Shown one piece after another: positions 11,418 through 25,345 of a stretch of 64,000 nucleotides of DNA (its first letter is position 1; every line of letters begins with the position of its first letter). Below the pieces are notes generated by a model. The model saw only the letters and a program-made list of their open reading frames with translations, was not told the DNA's origin and ran no database searches. This DNA comes from Neodiprion pinetum. Lineage: Eukaryota; Arthropoda; Insecta; Hymenoptera; Diprionidae. The DNA lies in the NCBI RefSeq assembly GCF_021155775.2, contig NC_060234.1, positions 4,493,283-4,557,282 of the forward strand, in the 5' to 3' direction. The position numbers and the translations under genes are program-made.

Positions 11418-14400
11418 TTTAATTCTCTAGACTCCCTGGCTCTCTTCGGTAATTTGGGAATGAGTCTGAATTATCAACGCCGTTGTATCCCGGCTCGCTT
11501 TTATCATCTCGTGATGGTAGTTGGCTGTATACGCCGCACGGGAGTTGAAAAAGCGAAGGGAAGAGGATGAGAGTACAGAAAGGGTGCTCGAATAAAACGA
11601 AGCGTAAAATATTTCTCAGGAGTAAGGCAGGCATTCGTTTGTGTCCGTGTAGTTGTTATACATTTATGGCCCCGCCTGTGTTACGCAGGTGTGCGGGTAG
11701 ATAAATAAATCTTCCTGCAAGGTGTTATTCGCGTAAAAACTTCGGTTATTATCACCCCTCGAGTTTCGCGTAATTTTCCTCCCATCGCCCTTACGCTTTA
11801 AGTATTCCTTCTTCAAGACGAACTTTCAAACCATTGTGTTTGTATCTTGATATACTTCTCAACTAAACGTACGCAGATTTATGAAACATTGTCACGATTA
11901 CAAACTGCAGCTGGTTTGAAATAAGAAATAGGCGAGTTTCAAACCGAGATTCCGAATTAGGAACTAAAAAAACCGTCCGATACGATATTGCACGTTGATC
12001 CGAATAAATTTTACAATTTTCATTCAAAAATTTTATTCCGTCTTCAATTAAGAAACTTAATTAATGCAGCGTGCGATTTCTCGTCGCTAAAATTAAACAA
12101 CGATCCTTGAATTCAAAGGGATTTTCAGAGAGGCAAAAAAAAAAAACACAGAAAACTTTCTACAGTGCGAAGTGAATCCATAAAAGTTTTGAATAAACCC
12201 CTGAATATTCAATTAGCGTAATCTAAAACTACAACGAAAATTTCCGTTAACCAAAAGGAAAAAAACTATTATCATTACAATTTGCAGTGACTTTGGCATA
12301 TTTCGCACGATTGTTATTCAAGTATATTCATGTCATATTTATATATACATCGTCAATTTGACAGAATGTTATCGTACCTAGTTTACGCCCATTTGCCTGC
12401 AGTGTCTGTGTACACTGAAACGTATCAAAGTCAATAACAAGTCAAATTATAACCCCTCGGTCCATTTAAGCACGACATTACGCGATCGACTGATCGACTG
12501 ACTGACAGCCGAATAAAACATGTAAATAGGGACAGCAGCTTTCAGAAGTTTACTGAACTCTGAGATCGATCAAAAATACGCACAGCCTGTCGGCCACGAA
12601 TCAATTCCCTGCGTGTCAACTTGACGAAAGTTCGAGTGGACGGGAAATCTGAATTTTTTACCATCTGGCATGCTCGACGCAGAGAGTTTTTATTTCCTCT
12701 ATTAGCCGGTCGAAGCGGCTGGAATATATTTTCGAAAATATACATATATAATTCAGTTTTATTTATTGACAAAAATTTGTCTCTTAGGTCCGGTAGTTTC
12801 TTCGATGCAAAGTACAAAGTTCACTGTAAAATTTTACCGAGTGACTCTGTTCCTTTTTTCATATTTATTTAATTCAAGTTAAAATTCGGGTAGGGATTTC
12901 GAATAAGGCTTGAAACACAGCTTGGATCATAAAATTAAAAAAAAAAAAAAAATGGAAGTTGAATAAAAAATCTGATAATTTTATCCTTCCTAGAAATTTC
13001 AACAACAAAAAAAGTTGAAAATGTAGCTTACGATTCTATTTAAATGTTGATGCATAACAAGATTCAAAAATTCCTCTCATTTAAAATTTGACGAATGTGA
13101 AAAGCTGCTGGAAATAGTTTCTCACGTAACAAATCGAAAGTAACTCGGCTTGCCGAAATTTTTTTTTTTCACAGCGAGATTAATATATTCCACGTCTAAA
13201 AATCTTTCAAGAAATACTCGCGAGTTTCATTTCAGACGATCGCGTGATGCCGTATAGTTATCTCCAAATTCTGAAAGAGCTATAAATTTTGCTCAATAAA
13301 TGGTAGCAAACTTTTCTCACAATCTGTGCTGAATAATACATAGGAATAAATTATCCGAGAATAGACCAAGTTAATGGGTTAAATTTACTTGTGAATGGGT
13401 TGCGATGTATATGCATACATATACATACACATACACAATGTATATACGGCAACGTGGATAAATCGATTACGCTTCTCGTTGCCAAGTGGAGGCCGCTAAT
13501 CGTTGACTAATATTCGCACCCAATTTGTTTGCTTGTAGAAACATGCGTTTCTACATCACTCAAGTAGCACTTGACCTATCCTCATAGCTGACATTCGATC
13601 AAAGCACAGCTGCTGTCACGTCATAGCTGTCCGATTAGCGAGCAGAAAATTTTCCGAATCACGTATATATATATATGTATATACGGGGCATTCCAGGACA
13701 TTTCGATAAAGATTTTACATCGATGTCTCAGATTGGTTTTATAATTTTTTGTATGAATGTACGTAACAAAATACGCAATCGCGATTTTTTTTTAATGATA
13801 TTTTCGACCCAGCGTATCTGAGGTACGATTTGAAAACTTGACAAACAAAAAACCCACTTTCTGAAATCTTATAAGATTCAGAAAAATCTCATCGAATATA
13901 AAAAAAATTTTTCACACCTGTTGGAGGATGAAGATTTCGTAACTTCGAAAGATAAATAAGAAAAATGGAAATAAAAAAAAAAAAAAAAAAACATTATTAT
14001 TGTTGGTTACCATTTTTGGTGTAAGAATGAACACAAAAACTCGTTATAATGTGGAACGAAAAACACCTATTCAGAGAAATATTATAATAAGCTTTTATGA
14101 TCATTCCCAAAAGTCACTTAATGTTGCTGTATGTATTATTTTTATTTATTTATCACGGAGAAATTTCAAGTTGCGGATACATATTTCTTTTTTTTACGTA
14201 TCCTCGTAACTCCAACGATATTTAGAAATATCAATAAACCACAAAAAGTGAAATTTTTCCCATCGTGTTGGGAGGAAATTAAATTTTTCACGTGTTGGTG
14301 AATTCCCGTTTTCGCGAAGAGCGCAACTTTTATTTTTTTATTTTAATTTTTTTTTTTTCTTTTCTTCACAAAATGATTATAAGCGAACAGGTTCGATTAT

Positions 14401-15598
14401 TCTGTACTGAAATATAAGAATAAATGGTACGAAAAACGTTACACCTACTAATATGGATTCATCCGGCCCGGCCCCAAGGCAGAAAAAAAAAAAGATAAAT
14501 GGAAAAAGAAAGAAAGAATGAAAGTGAGGCTGGGAAAATTTTTCGCAAAACCTTGTACATATATACATGTATATATAAGACTGATATTATATTCGGGAAG
14601 TGTGTAACGTCGAGGGTGAATAAATTTGAGATAAACGATGTTCACCCAACGATCAAATAGAATTGCGCGTACGATTGGACTCGTATAAACGTGAAAAAAA
14701 AAAAAGAATTCATTCTTACTAAGGATAAAGGAAAAGAGGATATCTTCACAATCTTCTCTTAACCGAGGACACGTATATCAATGGATAATAACAATATTAT
14801 GAACAGACAATATGCGTGACTTAATTATCATCCCAATTTTTTATCTTCCATTTACCCAGACGTTCGTAATAAGGTTATCATTTTTCAGTTAATTTCAAAT
14901 TTAAAAACTCAATTTTTATTTTTCTGCCATCTCAAAAATTTCGCAGCGTCTAAATAGTCACTTTTTCGGGAATAAAAAAGAAAAAGAAAAAAAAAAAAAA
15001 AAAAGAAAACAAAAAACCTATCATTTGTCGGCCACTCATGAATTTGTGATTAAAAAAAAAAAAATTAATCACGCGAATTTTCCTCCGAGAAACTTGGCAA
15101 AAATCGCGGATCATTAAATATGAAAACGAAACGAAACGAATCAACCAAAAAATTACAATCAGTTTCGCGTTCAGAAACGATTCAGAATTATCTTAACACA
15201 AATTAAATTCGTCAAAAACGAACGTTGCGTATAATTTTCGCGTAGATTTGAATACGCGGTTTGAGGGTGACAAAAAACAAAAAAAAAACAAAAAAAAAAA
15301 CCAAAATGAATTCACCAGTAAATTAGAGAATCAAATTTTTTCTTCCACCGAATAATGCTCGGCATTGCGGATAGAAAAAAATTACCCCCGCGTTGGCAGT
15401 TTTTATTACAATTCATCGATAGATCGATTTTATCTCGAGACTCGGCGAGATTCGGTGCAAGAAATTAAACCGTGGGCGATGTCTTTTGACGTTACGGTGT
15501 AGATGGAAAGATATGGTCGACTCGACGATTCTGCTGGATCCGATAAAGTTAATACTGACGGACAGGGGTGAACGGGGAATGAAAGAGTGGAGGAAGCC

Positions 15599-15618
15599 GG
15601 GGGGGGGGGGGGGGGGGG
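15599..15618 (+). repeat. poly-G homopolymer, 20 nt
   Basis: An uninterrupted run of G on the + strand follows GGAAGCC. It is the second of three long poly-G runs in the window, all with G on the + strand. Confidence 0.9.
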
Positions 15619-16928
15619 AATTGAACAAAAACACGATAGGAAAAGGGTTCGGTTTTGGTTCGCCCGAGTAAACCGCACTTTCACGGAAATTTACCAACCC
15701 ATCCGGGCTGGACAAGCGGTTTCTACATGGTGACAGCTGCTTCCGAGGATGGAACGATTCGTTTACCCGGACTGCCTTTTCTACTTTGTAAATGTTTCCG
15801 GGTCAGTTGGGTGAATGCGCCAAAATTTCGTTGCTTTCGCTGCTTCGTTCGGCGCAGAGAATCGTAGAATTTGGAACTGGGATTTGGAAATTGGAAAAAG
15901 AAAAAAGAAAAAAATTAAATCAACCGTACGAGTGTTTTGGAATTTTCAAAGGATCTTGTCTGTATATACAAATTCAATCTAAGGTAGTCGGTCCGTTTCT
16001 TTTTTTTTTTTTCTTTTCTTTTCTTTTCTCATGCTCTTATCGCTGAGAGAATCGGAAAAACTTCTCCAACGGTTGTTGAAAAAGTTGGGAAATTCTTTCT
16101 AATACTTGGAGCAATGAGAAAATTTTCAATAATACGACCGGCGAAATCGTTTTCACTGACGGATATCAGTGACGAATTCTGGAAATTCTAGAAAAAAAAA
16201 AAAAAAAGTCAAATCAAGCTCAAGGAACTTTCAAACACACATATCGACGAACAACATGGATCGAAGATAGAAAATGATCCGCAGCTATTGTTCGAAAGTT
16301 GGGATAGTGTTACGATTTGGAATTTTGAATAATCGCGTCTATATCCTGAAAATCTTTGTCGAAATTGTTAGTTTTCAATGTTTACCAATTGCGTTTAATA
16401 AAAGTAAACAAATAACTTTTGCCTCGTAGGGATGAAAGACCGGAGAGAAAGCTTTCGAAAAAAGTTACAAGATAAAAAAAAGTCAGTTGTCGGAAAGTAA
16501 AATTGCGTATCGAGAAAGCGGATGAAATTCTGAAAGGAAAAAGAAAAATCGTCAGTAAAAACGTTCGTACGTTCATTCGCAAATTTTAATACACGGTTTA
16601 ATTCCTGCAATGAGTGACCGCGTTTTTTTTTTTTTCAAACGAGAGAAAAGCAGGTCAGTTGAGGATGAGAATGAATTATTAGAGAACGTCACACCGAGCT
16701 TTTGGTCCGCATCGGCTTGAAAATAAGAGACAACACGCTGTCCATAAATCACGGTTCATTTTTCAACTTGCCATTTAACTTTTTACTTGTCGTTACGTAA
16801 GCGGGTGTATAATATATATATATACCCATAAAACAACAAATCGGTATTACGCACGGTCTTAATTACTGTCGGTCAATTTCATCCGTGCATCCGGAAAAAT
16901 TCGTAGATCGTATGACGCGTAAAATATA

Positions 16929-17430
16929 TGGGGAATTCCGTGCAAAAACAACCAACGTCTGACCCTCACCGTTTTTGATTTCGTTTAAAAAATTTCGTGT
17001 ATGGTCCCAAATTTGAAACAGTAGCCTGAACTTTTTCAGATTTTTTTATCCCACAGCTCGATTATTTATAAATAATTGGAGTAATTTTGAAAAGGTCCTT
17101 TTTTAAAAATCTCGAACAATTCTCTGAAACTATATTTTCTATTTCAAACATTTTTAATGCCGGACCCATATTGGATCGATTTACTTTCCATTCTTTTGTC
17201 AGAACTTTGAATTTTTTTTTTTTATATCAACTAAAACATTGTTTAAACGGTCAGAAAATTCGTGGAAAATTTTAGAGACTTCTTTTTCGCAATTCTTTTT
17301 TGGCTCATTTAACTTTTTTTCATCAACTTCATGAAGAAATTACTCTAGAAATGTTTCGAGTGGAAAATAAAAGTTTTCAAAACTTTTTGGGAATTCTCAG
17401 AACGTTCAATCGATGTTTAATTTATCAAAA
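16929..17430 (+). repeat. dispersed hairpin-type repeat, copy 1
   Basis: It begins GGGGAATTCCGTGC and then shares long stretches with 57590-58290 in the same orientation: CAACGTCTGAC / CAACGTCCGAC, CGATTATTTATAAATAATTGG / CAGTTATTTATAAATATTGG, and ACATTGTTTAAACGRTC. Its 3' half resembles the reverse complement of its 5' half, as in the 57.6-kb copy, which suggests a long-hairpin transposon relic without coding capacity. Confidence 0.5.
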
Positions 17431-17479
17431 AAATTCAAAGTGGAATAGAAAAAAAATCGGTCCGTCATGAAAATGGTCT

Positions 17480-17801
17480 TCAAATTTTTACCGAAAAGTC
17501 TAGTATCCGTTACTATTCTTTCTCATTACGATCACTGTTGCCATATTTTCTTGTAACTGTTGCGAAAATTTAATGCTTGTGCAACAATAAATTGACGTTA
17601 AAGCCTCGTTTAACGAAAAAAGTAGAGTAAACCTCGCAAACTGATTTTGCGTTTCAATTACCAAAAAAGAATCGACGATAGCGCAAAATGTTTACGCGTA
17701 CCTCGTTTTTCGTAATTCCAACAATATTCAAACAGTTTATTAACGATACTTGATTTACTGAATTTTTCTAGTTACTATAACGAATGAAACTTTTCTCAGT
17801 G
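17480..17801 (-). mobile_element. MITE with CACTGA end, copy 2 (inverted)
   Basis: On the - strand this copy starts CACTGAGAAAAGTTTCATTC at 17801 and runs collinear with 4483-4750. It preserves AACGAGGTACGC, GTTTACTCTACTTTTT, TTAACGTCAATTTATT and GTAACGGATACTAGACTTT. The homology fades near 17480, so the far terminal repeat is missing or diverged. Confidence 0.6.
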
Positions 17802-18376
17802 TATATTTTGCAAGCGGGTGAAATTTTCCTGCGATTATTTTTGAGTAGTTTCATTTATTTATTTATATTTTTATTTTTTTTTTGTCTCAATTGAAATCAA
17901 ACTTGTTGTCACGTTATTAATCTTGCTGATAAATGCATATCAGAATTCCAAAACTTGGTACAAAGGCTGGAGAACCTTGAGGACTGTGAAAAGATGGGAT
18001 CGGCAGTTTTTTTTTTTTTTTTTCTTTCCACAATTTTTGTCAGTCGGTGAAAAGGTTGGCAAAAAGATAATAAACCAGTGAAACGCGAGGCGCGAAGCGA
18101 CAAGCGTGGCAAGCCGTTAAAAAAGTTGAACTTTTCCTAGACTCGTATCATAATCCTCTCAAGATCTTATCTCTATAATTGCCTGTCTTACGCTTTCCAA
18201 TCTTCTTCTTCTCCATAATTTCACGAACCCTCGTATTAAACGTCATTTTTGCGAAACAGCTTATTCCCTTTCCTCGCTTTTAAAAATTCGTCAAAAAAGT
18301 ACACAGAACGTTGTATAATAAATAAAGACGAGTTTCGCAAAGACGGTAAAATTTTTTTAAGGGATCCAGTAATAAA

Positions 18377-18395
18377 TATATATATATATATATAT
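18377..18395 (+). repeat. TA microsatellite
   Basis: Alternating T and A follow AATAAA. Confidence 0.75.
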
Positions 18396-19839
18396 TTTCT
18401 ACATGAAGATTACGTTTTTAATGGTATATTAAACTAAATCGATTTCATTTACAGCTTTGAAACTGTTCGAAACTCGCGCGAAATCCGATAATTAAATTTC
18501 ACTAAGTATAGTTTGATAACGGAAAGAAAAATGACTGTGTAAGAATAAAATGAAATAAAACAAATCGACGAATAAGGATCAACGAAAAATACGTAAATAA
18601 ATAAGAAATGCTAACCGCGTAAGGGGTGAAATTTTGATAAACATTTTTCAGCGGTTATGATTTACGAGTATATCGTTAGAACCTAAATTAATTAACTCTT
18701 ATATATACGTCCGGGGAGTTTTTCTTTCTTATCCTTATCTTTATCTTCTGAAAGAGACAGGCTGCCTACTTTTCAAGATATATATATATACACATACATA
18801 TATGCGTACGAATATAATACGCGTATAATTAACAGGCGCCGCGGGCAATTCGGCTCTGAAATCACGATTCAAGAACGACGAACTAAAACCGTCGGCCGCA
18901 AGCTCGGCAAAGTAAATCTCTTGCCTATGTACTAAAAATCTGAAGCGGAAAACAAATCGTTCCGGGATTTGAATTTTAACGATAAATCTTTGAAATTCAC
19001 CGACGCGACGATTGAATCGTCAACTGATAGCGATGATCGTTTTATGTCTTGGGGAAAAATGAGTATAAGAAATTTGAAGAAAACTTACAGTTTCGGTGAA
19101 AGTTTTTGTTTTTTTTTTTAAGAAAGCTCGCAAGCTTTTACTTCGGACTTATAACGAGGATGACGATCAAAATGAAAAAACAAAATAGGTAGACGAATAT
19201 TGCATCGTCAACACGAATTTTGAGTCAAAGTTACAAATGTCAAATTTTGATTTCTACCGCGTAACTAGTAGAAGAAAAAAAACCAGTTTCGTTAGATAAA
19301 TGTTGCTTTTTACTTCAACGTGCTGTTTATAATATCGAGCAAATGATTCAAGACTTATTTATCAACGTAAAAAAAAGACAGGAACAAACTCGATGTATAA
19401 AATAAAACTTTATTTATTTGAACGTAAACTCGTGAGAAAAAATGTTTTCTCTTCTGTTGACCTGTGTTACAATTAACCAAGTCTTTGCGAATGTATGTAA
19501 GTCTGATAAGCAAGCGTAAAAAATATACTATTCCTAATTTTACTGTTCTTTGTCCGGGTGAAAAAAAAATAAATAAATAATTACCCATAAGAAGAGACAT
19601 ATGAGAAAACGACAAATTCAACACCTCGAGGTATTATAAATACAAAAGCTTAAGGTCGTCCGAGCAATTTTCCTCAGCTTGTGATTATCTCCGCGAGGAG
19701 ATTGGAATATCCAACCCTCCACTTCCGCTCGCAGCCACTGGCTGGTATTCCACATTCAAACAATGCTCGTTACAGAGTAGACACTCAGTTATCAGACCCT
19801 GCACCTCGTTTAAAAATCCTTATTGAATAACGAACAGGC

Positions 19840-20570
19840 CTACATATCGGATGGGGGTCAGAAATTAGAAAAACCGAAAATCAGAATGGCCAGAATACCG
19901 AATTTAATAATCTCGAATAACAAATGTGAGAGAACAGATAATATCAGATATTTTAAGTCCCTAATGGTGCTCAATAAAAAGCTGCGGTTTACCTGAAATT
20001 TATTTAGTAGAGTTTTTATTATTATCCGAACCCACTTACTTCAGAAAACGTTGACCCAAGAATTTAGAGATGCGGAATTTAATAACGTATAGAGTCAATG
20101 TTCCGGAGAACGAATTTGTAGAAAGTTTCGTATTCTCAAATGTCCAAATATTATAAAAATAAAAGTTGGAACTTGATCATCCAGAAACGGCGGAAAACTG
20201 ATATCCGGAATGTAGAAGGGTCATTATTCAGAATCGTAAAATTCGGAAAGATCGGTATTCCGAAAGCAACAGACTAATCTATTTTGACTTGTAAAATGTT
20301 TTATATACAGAATAAAAGAAATTCTTTGGTGCGTCGGGCGTATCTTTTCATCTGCAATATTTTTGTCTCATTAAAAGATTGAATACGATTTTTGATACGA
20401 TAAACTTATATTTCTTGACTTCCCATACGATACGAGTTATCGATACTTCTGACATATCGAGATTCTTCATTCCGACGATTCTGACATGCTGCAATTCTAG
20501 ATTCCGAGCATTCTATGAGATTACTACTCGGAGTTCTAACCGTTCTGATTCTTGATCCTTCGCATTAATG
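19840..20570. repeat. quasi-palindromic region rich in GAAT/ATTC motifs
   Basis: The left part repeats motifs such as CAGAATGGCCAGAATACCG, CGGAATGTAGAAGGGTC and TCAGAATCGTAAAATTCGG. The right part carries their complements, such as GATTCTTCATTCCGACGATTC and CTAGATTCCGAGCATTC. The arrangement resembles 50570-50900. It may be a decayed foldback element; the boundaries are approximate. Confidence 0.3.
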
Positions 20571-21966
20571 AATTCGAATGGATGAAAATTCTACTTTACG
20601 ATGCATCCGAAGGTTATTTGTTTGTGTTCAGCTCATTCTGAAAATTGCCTTTCGGAATTTTCACCAATTGTACATCTGCGTATGTGCACGAGAAAAAGGG
20701 CGGTTAATTATAAAAAAAAATAAATCGAAATCCATCATTGCGGTGAATTAACCGCGGTTATTATTGTTTTTTGTTATCAATTTCCGTTACCGTAATTCGT
20801 GTTCTTTAAACTTTTTGTTCTTCAATTAAGCAAACTATGCCGATGTAATTACAATTGTAACATCGATATTGTAATGAGAATTCAAAGGTTCGAAAACACC
20901 GATAAATCTCAAGTCAAATTCTTAATCGATGGAAATTTAGGTCTTCAAACGGAATAAAAAATGGAGTATTAAAAATTTGTGCGTCTTATTGCACCGCGTG
21001 AAAGTTAAATTCTTAATGAAACAAATGGCTCGAAAATTCGAACTACTTGCGGCTATGAATTGAGGGAAAGAGTTGCGAAATGTTCGCGTTTTTTTCAATT
21101 TATTTCTAACGAGGAAAAAAGATGTACATGCGGCAAATAGAATTTTTTTTTTTGTAAAAGAGATAATAAAAAAAAAAACCGAACCGAACTTTCATGAATT
21201 AATAAACTACTTTCAATCGATACAAAAATAGTGCGAAATTGAATGACGGTTGTTTTCAAGTATACCAACTTTTTGCCTGTTTTTGTTTTTTTTCTAAATT
21301 TTCTACAAGATAAGATTCCAATTTGTTTGATACGATTCGAGCTCGTCATTTTCGTTGTTGAAACACTTTTCGCACAAATACCAATAATTTGGCGAACGAT
21401 TGTAAAACGTGGGTTTGATAAAAAAAAAAAAAATAATAATTGGATACTTTTACAATTTCACGATTCGAATTGTTATTGTTCGAAAAACACAGCACGAAAT
21501 ATCGTTGAAACAACGATACGAGCTTAACGAGATGATTGAACAAAAAAAAAGTTTAATTTCGAATTAATCTTCTACGCGTTCTCAAAAGTTTTCTTTAAAA
21601 AATCACTCGTTTGCATTCGAGCAAGGGATAAAGTGTAGAGAAACTCGGCGTCGCCTGTTTCGAATTAGGTAATCAGTAGAGTTACCTCATACATTATAAT
21701 ATATGAGCAAAAAGGGTAAATGAGTTCCATCCATAATGCATAACATTAAAATGACTCTGTTTGCAACGAAAAGTGGGTTTTCGCCATCGTTGTAACAACG
21801 CTTCTACAAGGGTCGAAATGGTCGAGTTCTCAGCGCCGAATTACTCATTCAGTTACAAGTTAATTATGTATTCCACCGACGAGTTCCGGCCGTATATCAA
21901 ACCCAACGAAATAACAGGTCTGCGGGTTGAGGGAAATCCATGATAATCTCTGCCTTCGTCAAATTC

Positions 21967-21969
<3 letters not shown>

Positions 21970-22006
<37 letters not shown>
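21970..22006 (+). repeat. TA microsatellite, about 37 nt
   Basis: A long alternating TA run. Confidence 0.9.
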
Positions 22007-22007
<1 letters not shown>

Positions 22008-23714
22008 GAGTATGCAGCGATTGTGTATTTTACATTTGACTTTGGGCTGATTCAGAAGTATAACCTAAGATTTATTGTTTTTAAAGAACAAGAAGTTTCA
22101 TCGAAAAATTCATTCTATAAATTATCGTCAGGCCATAAAGATAAATCACCGAAGTGTTACATGCCTCAAGTGGAAAATTTATTTCCAGGGAAACTATTCT
22201 TCTTTCTTCGAATAAATCTCGAAAATAACAAGTTTCTTGTTTTTGTTTTTTATCGGATGAAAGCGATATTGCGAGGCGCGTAATTCTTATTACTGTTATC
22301 GTTGTCATTTTCGGGCAATAAAACCATCCAAGTGCACAGTTTGATTACCGACATGTGAGAAGTGAAAGGCAATAAAAGAAGTCAGAAAAAATACCGAGGA
22401 CAACAACGAATGAGAGTAAAAACAGCAAAAATAAAGGACAAGAAAGTCGTTTCTTCTTCTATATATATATATACTTTTTTTTTTCTAATTTTCTCTCCTC
22501 TTCGAATATATATTGACACGGTTCAAAGAGAATCTCTTTTCATCTCCTTTCGATAGCCGGTCTTTGTGTACGAAACACAGATGCAAATAGATCAAACGGA
22601 TGCAGACTTACGCGTAATATCCTTCAATGCAAGCACACAACTGACGGGGATTTGAGTCAAGCTTTATTTAGTTTGCGTATCGAATAAGGTATATTAGGAT
22701 TTTTACAAAATGAAATTCTGCAATGTATTTTATATCGTAAGTGCAACAAGCGTAAAAAGAAGTTTGAAGCATGCGCGATTGCCTCTTTTCGAAGTTTCTA
22801 ATAAATTGCTTCGGGACACTGTTTCAATCGTGTCATCAATAACCTTTTGAATAATTAACAATATCGTACGAATATTCTACAATGGAGAATAAATTATCGG
22901 GATTGTTTAAATAATATAAAGAAAGCTCGCAGAAACATTATGGAAATTGGTTGGATTTTTAGAGACTCCAGTGCATGAGAAACTTTTGATCGGGTGTCGT
23001 TGTTATACGTTTGATTAAAAATTTATTCACCAGTCTACGGAATACTTTTACGAAAGGTGAAAATACCGAGATAAACGAGTGTATACATTTATACGCGATC
23101 ATTGGGTACGAAAAAAAACTGCCAATCGTCAAAGTTCCCAACGAACAAAATAGACAATAAAACAGAGTTGAGAAATAAAAAAAAAACTATGATAATATTC
23201 TCGCCCGGATGGAAAACGATCGAGGAAATGAAACCGGAATATAAGGAAAAATGGGGGGAAAAAAAAACATGGAGAAGATGAAAGAGACAAAGAGGAAAGA
23301 AAGAGTTTCTCCACTGGTTGCAGGTGTGACGTCACGTAGAATTTTGAGGGAGTTATGAAATAGTCTTATGGAAAGCGAGGAGAGAATAAAATTATGAAAA
23401 GGGTTAAGCGACGCAGCGACAGGATAAAAAGGAGGAGGAATCGCGTGTCAAATGAAAGCTTCCGCGCGAATCTTGAAGCCTGCCTTGAATAATAAAAGCT
23501 CTCTAAGGTTATCATGGAAATAAGTATGTACGCGTTCAAACACCGGGAGCAGCTGTTGCTCCTGGAGAGGGGAGAAGGATGCGAGACCGAGAAACATGAT
23601 CCTGTATCCAGGACACGACCTGGCCGCTCCATAATTTACTACGGGGCAAAGTTGACGACGGGACGGGAGGTTTCGCTGATCACTGTAATATAATACATGC
23701 ACATATGTTGTATA

Positions 23715-24110
23715 CCGGGACAATCTCTCGAAACTTGAAAACGAACCGCGCATGCGCCAAATAATTAAATCTCATTGGTAGGCGAAATCTTCCCGCAGCG
23801 ATATTCTTGTCCGCGATGCAGGCCGGCCAACCTACGCAAAATGTATACGTTTGAATTTTCAAAGAGCACAAGCGTTGAATTCCGACCGTTCTTCGAAGAA
23901 TCAACTTTCCGACCCGATAACAAATGCTTCTCAAACCTTTCCGAGTCGCTGCCTCGATTATTCGCGATTCTAACCTCGAAAATTCGTGTCAACCACATCG
24001 CCGGCAGAAACAGTTTGACGGCTGAAAACTCGGGTTGGCCAGCCTGCGCGAAAAGCCGATAAAACTCGCTCGTGCGCGGTTCATTTTCAACTTTCAAGAG
24101 ATTCTCCCGG
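23715..24110. mobile_element. non-autonomous inverted-repeat element, 396 bp, copy 1
   Basis: The ends form a terminal inverted repeat of about 36 nt: left CCGGGACAATCTCTCGAAAC, and right (reverse complement) CCGGGAGAATCTCTTGAAAG. Both continue to GAACCGCGCA with only a few mismatches. TA lies on both flanks, compatible with a TA target duplication. A second copy of the same length is at 30809-31204. Both copies are open in one frame on each strand (for example the - strand frame ending ISPTNEI). No transposase motif is visible, so coding is doubtful. Confidence 0.7.
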
Positions 24111-25314
24111 TACGCATAGAAAATTGTTCCAAGATGAAGTAAACTTTTATCTTACCTTATGCGCCGACCCCTTCGGAAGTTGGCAGGCTTGATGAAACCA
24201 CCTTCACGCTGCCTATTGTACAGAGTGAATTGCATGGACCGTCGTCTACTAAAATTTAATACGCATGCGCCGTAAACCGAGAGCAAATGTTTCGCCAAGC
24301 GGCCAACTGTCGCTAACCTCAAACATTTTGACAGCCAAAAACTGTCGACATTTTTTAGGTTGGTTACTCTGACGAACAGCCGATCTTAGATTTTAACACC
24401 TCTGCGTTAAGTCTTAGCAGACGCCGTTCCGTGCATTCGTTAGAAATTCACTTTGTATACACCGGCGAATTTTCACTGGAAAACAAAATCACATTAAAGC
24501 TCAAGCAACTACGTTTTAAATATGTTCTAATATTAGTTGAGAAATTCTCAATTTCACGATCAATTTGGAACGAGTTTGCAAAGTTCTACGTTATATGTAA
24601 CGACAATGATTTAATTGTAAGTTGGTATTGTTATAGGAACGAATGGAGCATTTTTTACGATTCCAGAATAACTCTTAATTTTATATTTTAATCATTGAAT
24701 GTTGAAATAAACAATTACCGTTTTTTGCATCGTCACTGTGACGTCACAACTTGATTTATTCTCCTTTTTTTTTTTCACCAGTTTTTCGGATTTACAGGTA
24801 AGAATTTTCAATCACGATTTACGGTTGTATAAGTTATTATTTTTCACGCCCGAGTAGAAAATTGTTCCAATCGGAAATTCGTAATAATCAGAAAATTGCT
24901 TAAAAATTGCACAAATCAAAATTCTCTGCAACAACGTCGCGAGAGAAAAAACAAAAAAAAAAAATCAAAAACAGTTGACTGACGAAAGTAAAAATCGTTT
25001 CTAACTAGTCAAAATTCGTAAATTGTCAACTTTTATTCGATGACGTATTTTGTTTTTCATTTTTACATCTCGAAACTTGAACGTTCGCTATTGAAAAAGT
25101 AACGAAAACGTAGACTTTTCTGACAAATCATTGTTCAAATAAATCGTTTTCATTCCGAGTACAGCGGAGTTGAATTTTAAACCGCACGAAGCGGCGTAAA
25201 ATATTTCCGAAATCCACCCCCTCGAGGAAATCGACGAGAATAAATGATATTTACACCCAAAATTCAGATTCGTTGAAGAAACGGGAAACTTATTTAATTG
25301 GCACTTCGCGTCAC

Positions 25315-25345
25315 TCACACACACACACACGCACACACACACACA
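25315..25345 (+). repeat. CA microsatellite
   Basis: An alternating CA run with one CG interruption. Confidence 0.85.

Larger units (their letters stand above)
10271..23714. other. giant receptor intron, part 2: repeats, no gene seen
   Basis: I see no supportable gene here. The block holds a CT microsatellite (about 11394-11417), two GGGGCATTCC-type repeat starts (13684, 16929), a poly-G run (15599-15618), MITE copy 2 (17480-17801), TA microsatellites (18377-18395, 21970-22006) and a quasi-palindromic stretch (about 19840-20570). A GC-richer patch at 23400-23700 contains the dyad GGAGCAGCTGTTGCTCC (23548-23564), which centres an E-box CAGCTG. That patch could be regulatory. Confidence 0.5.
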
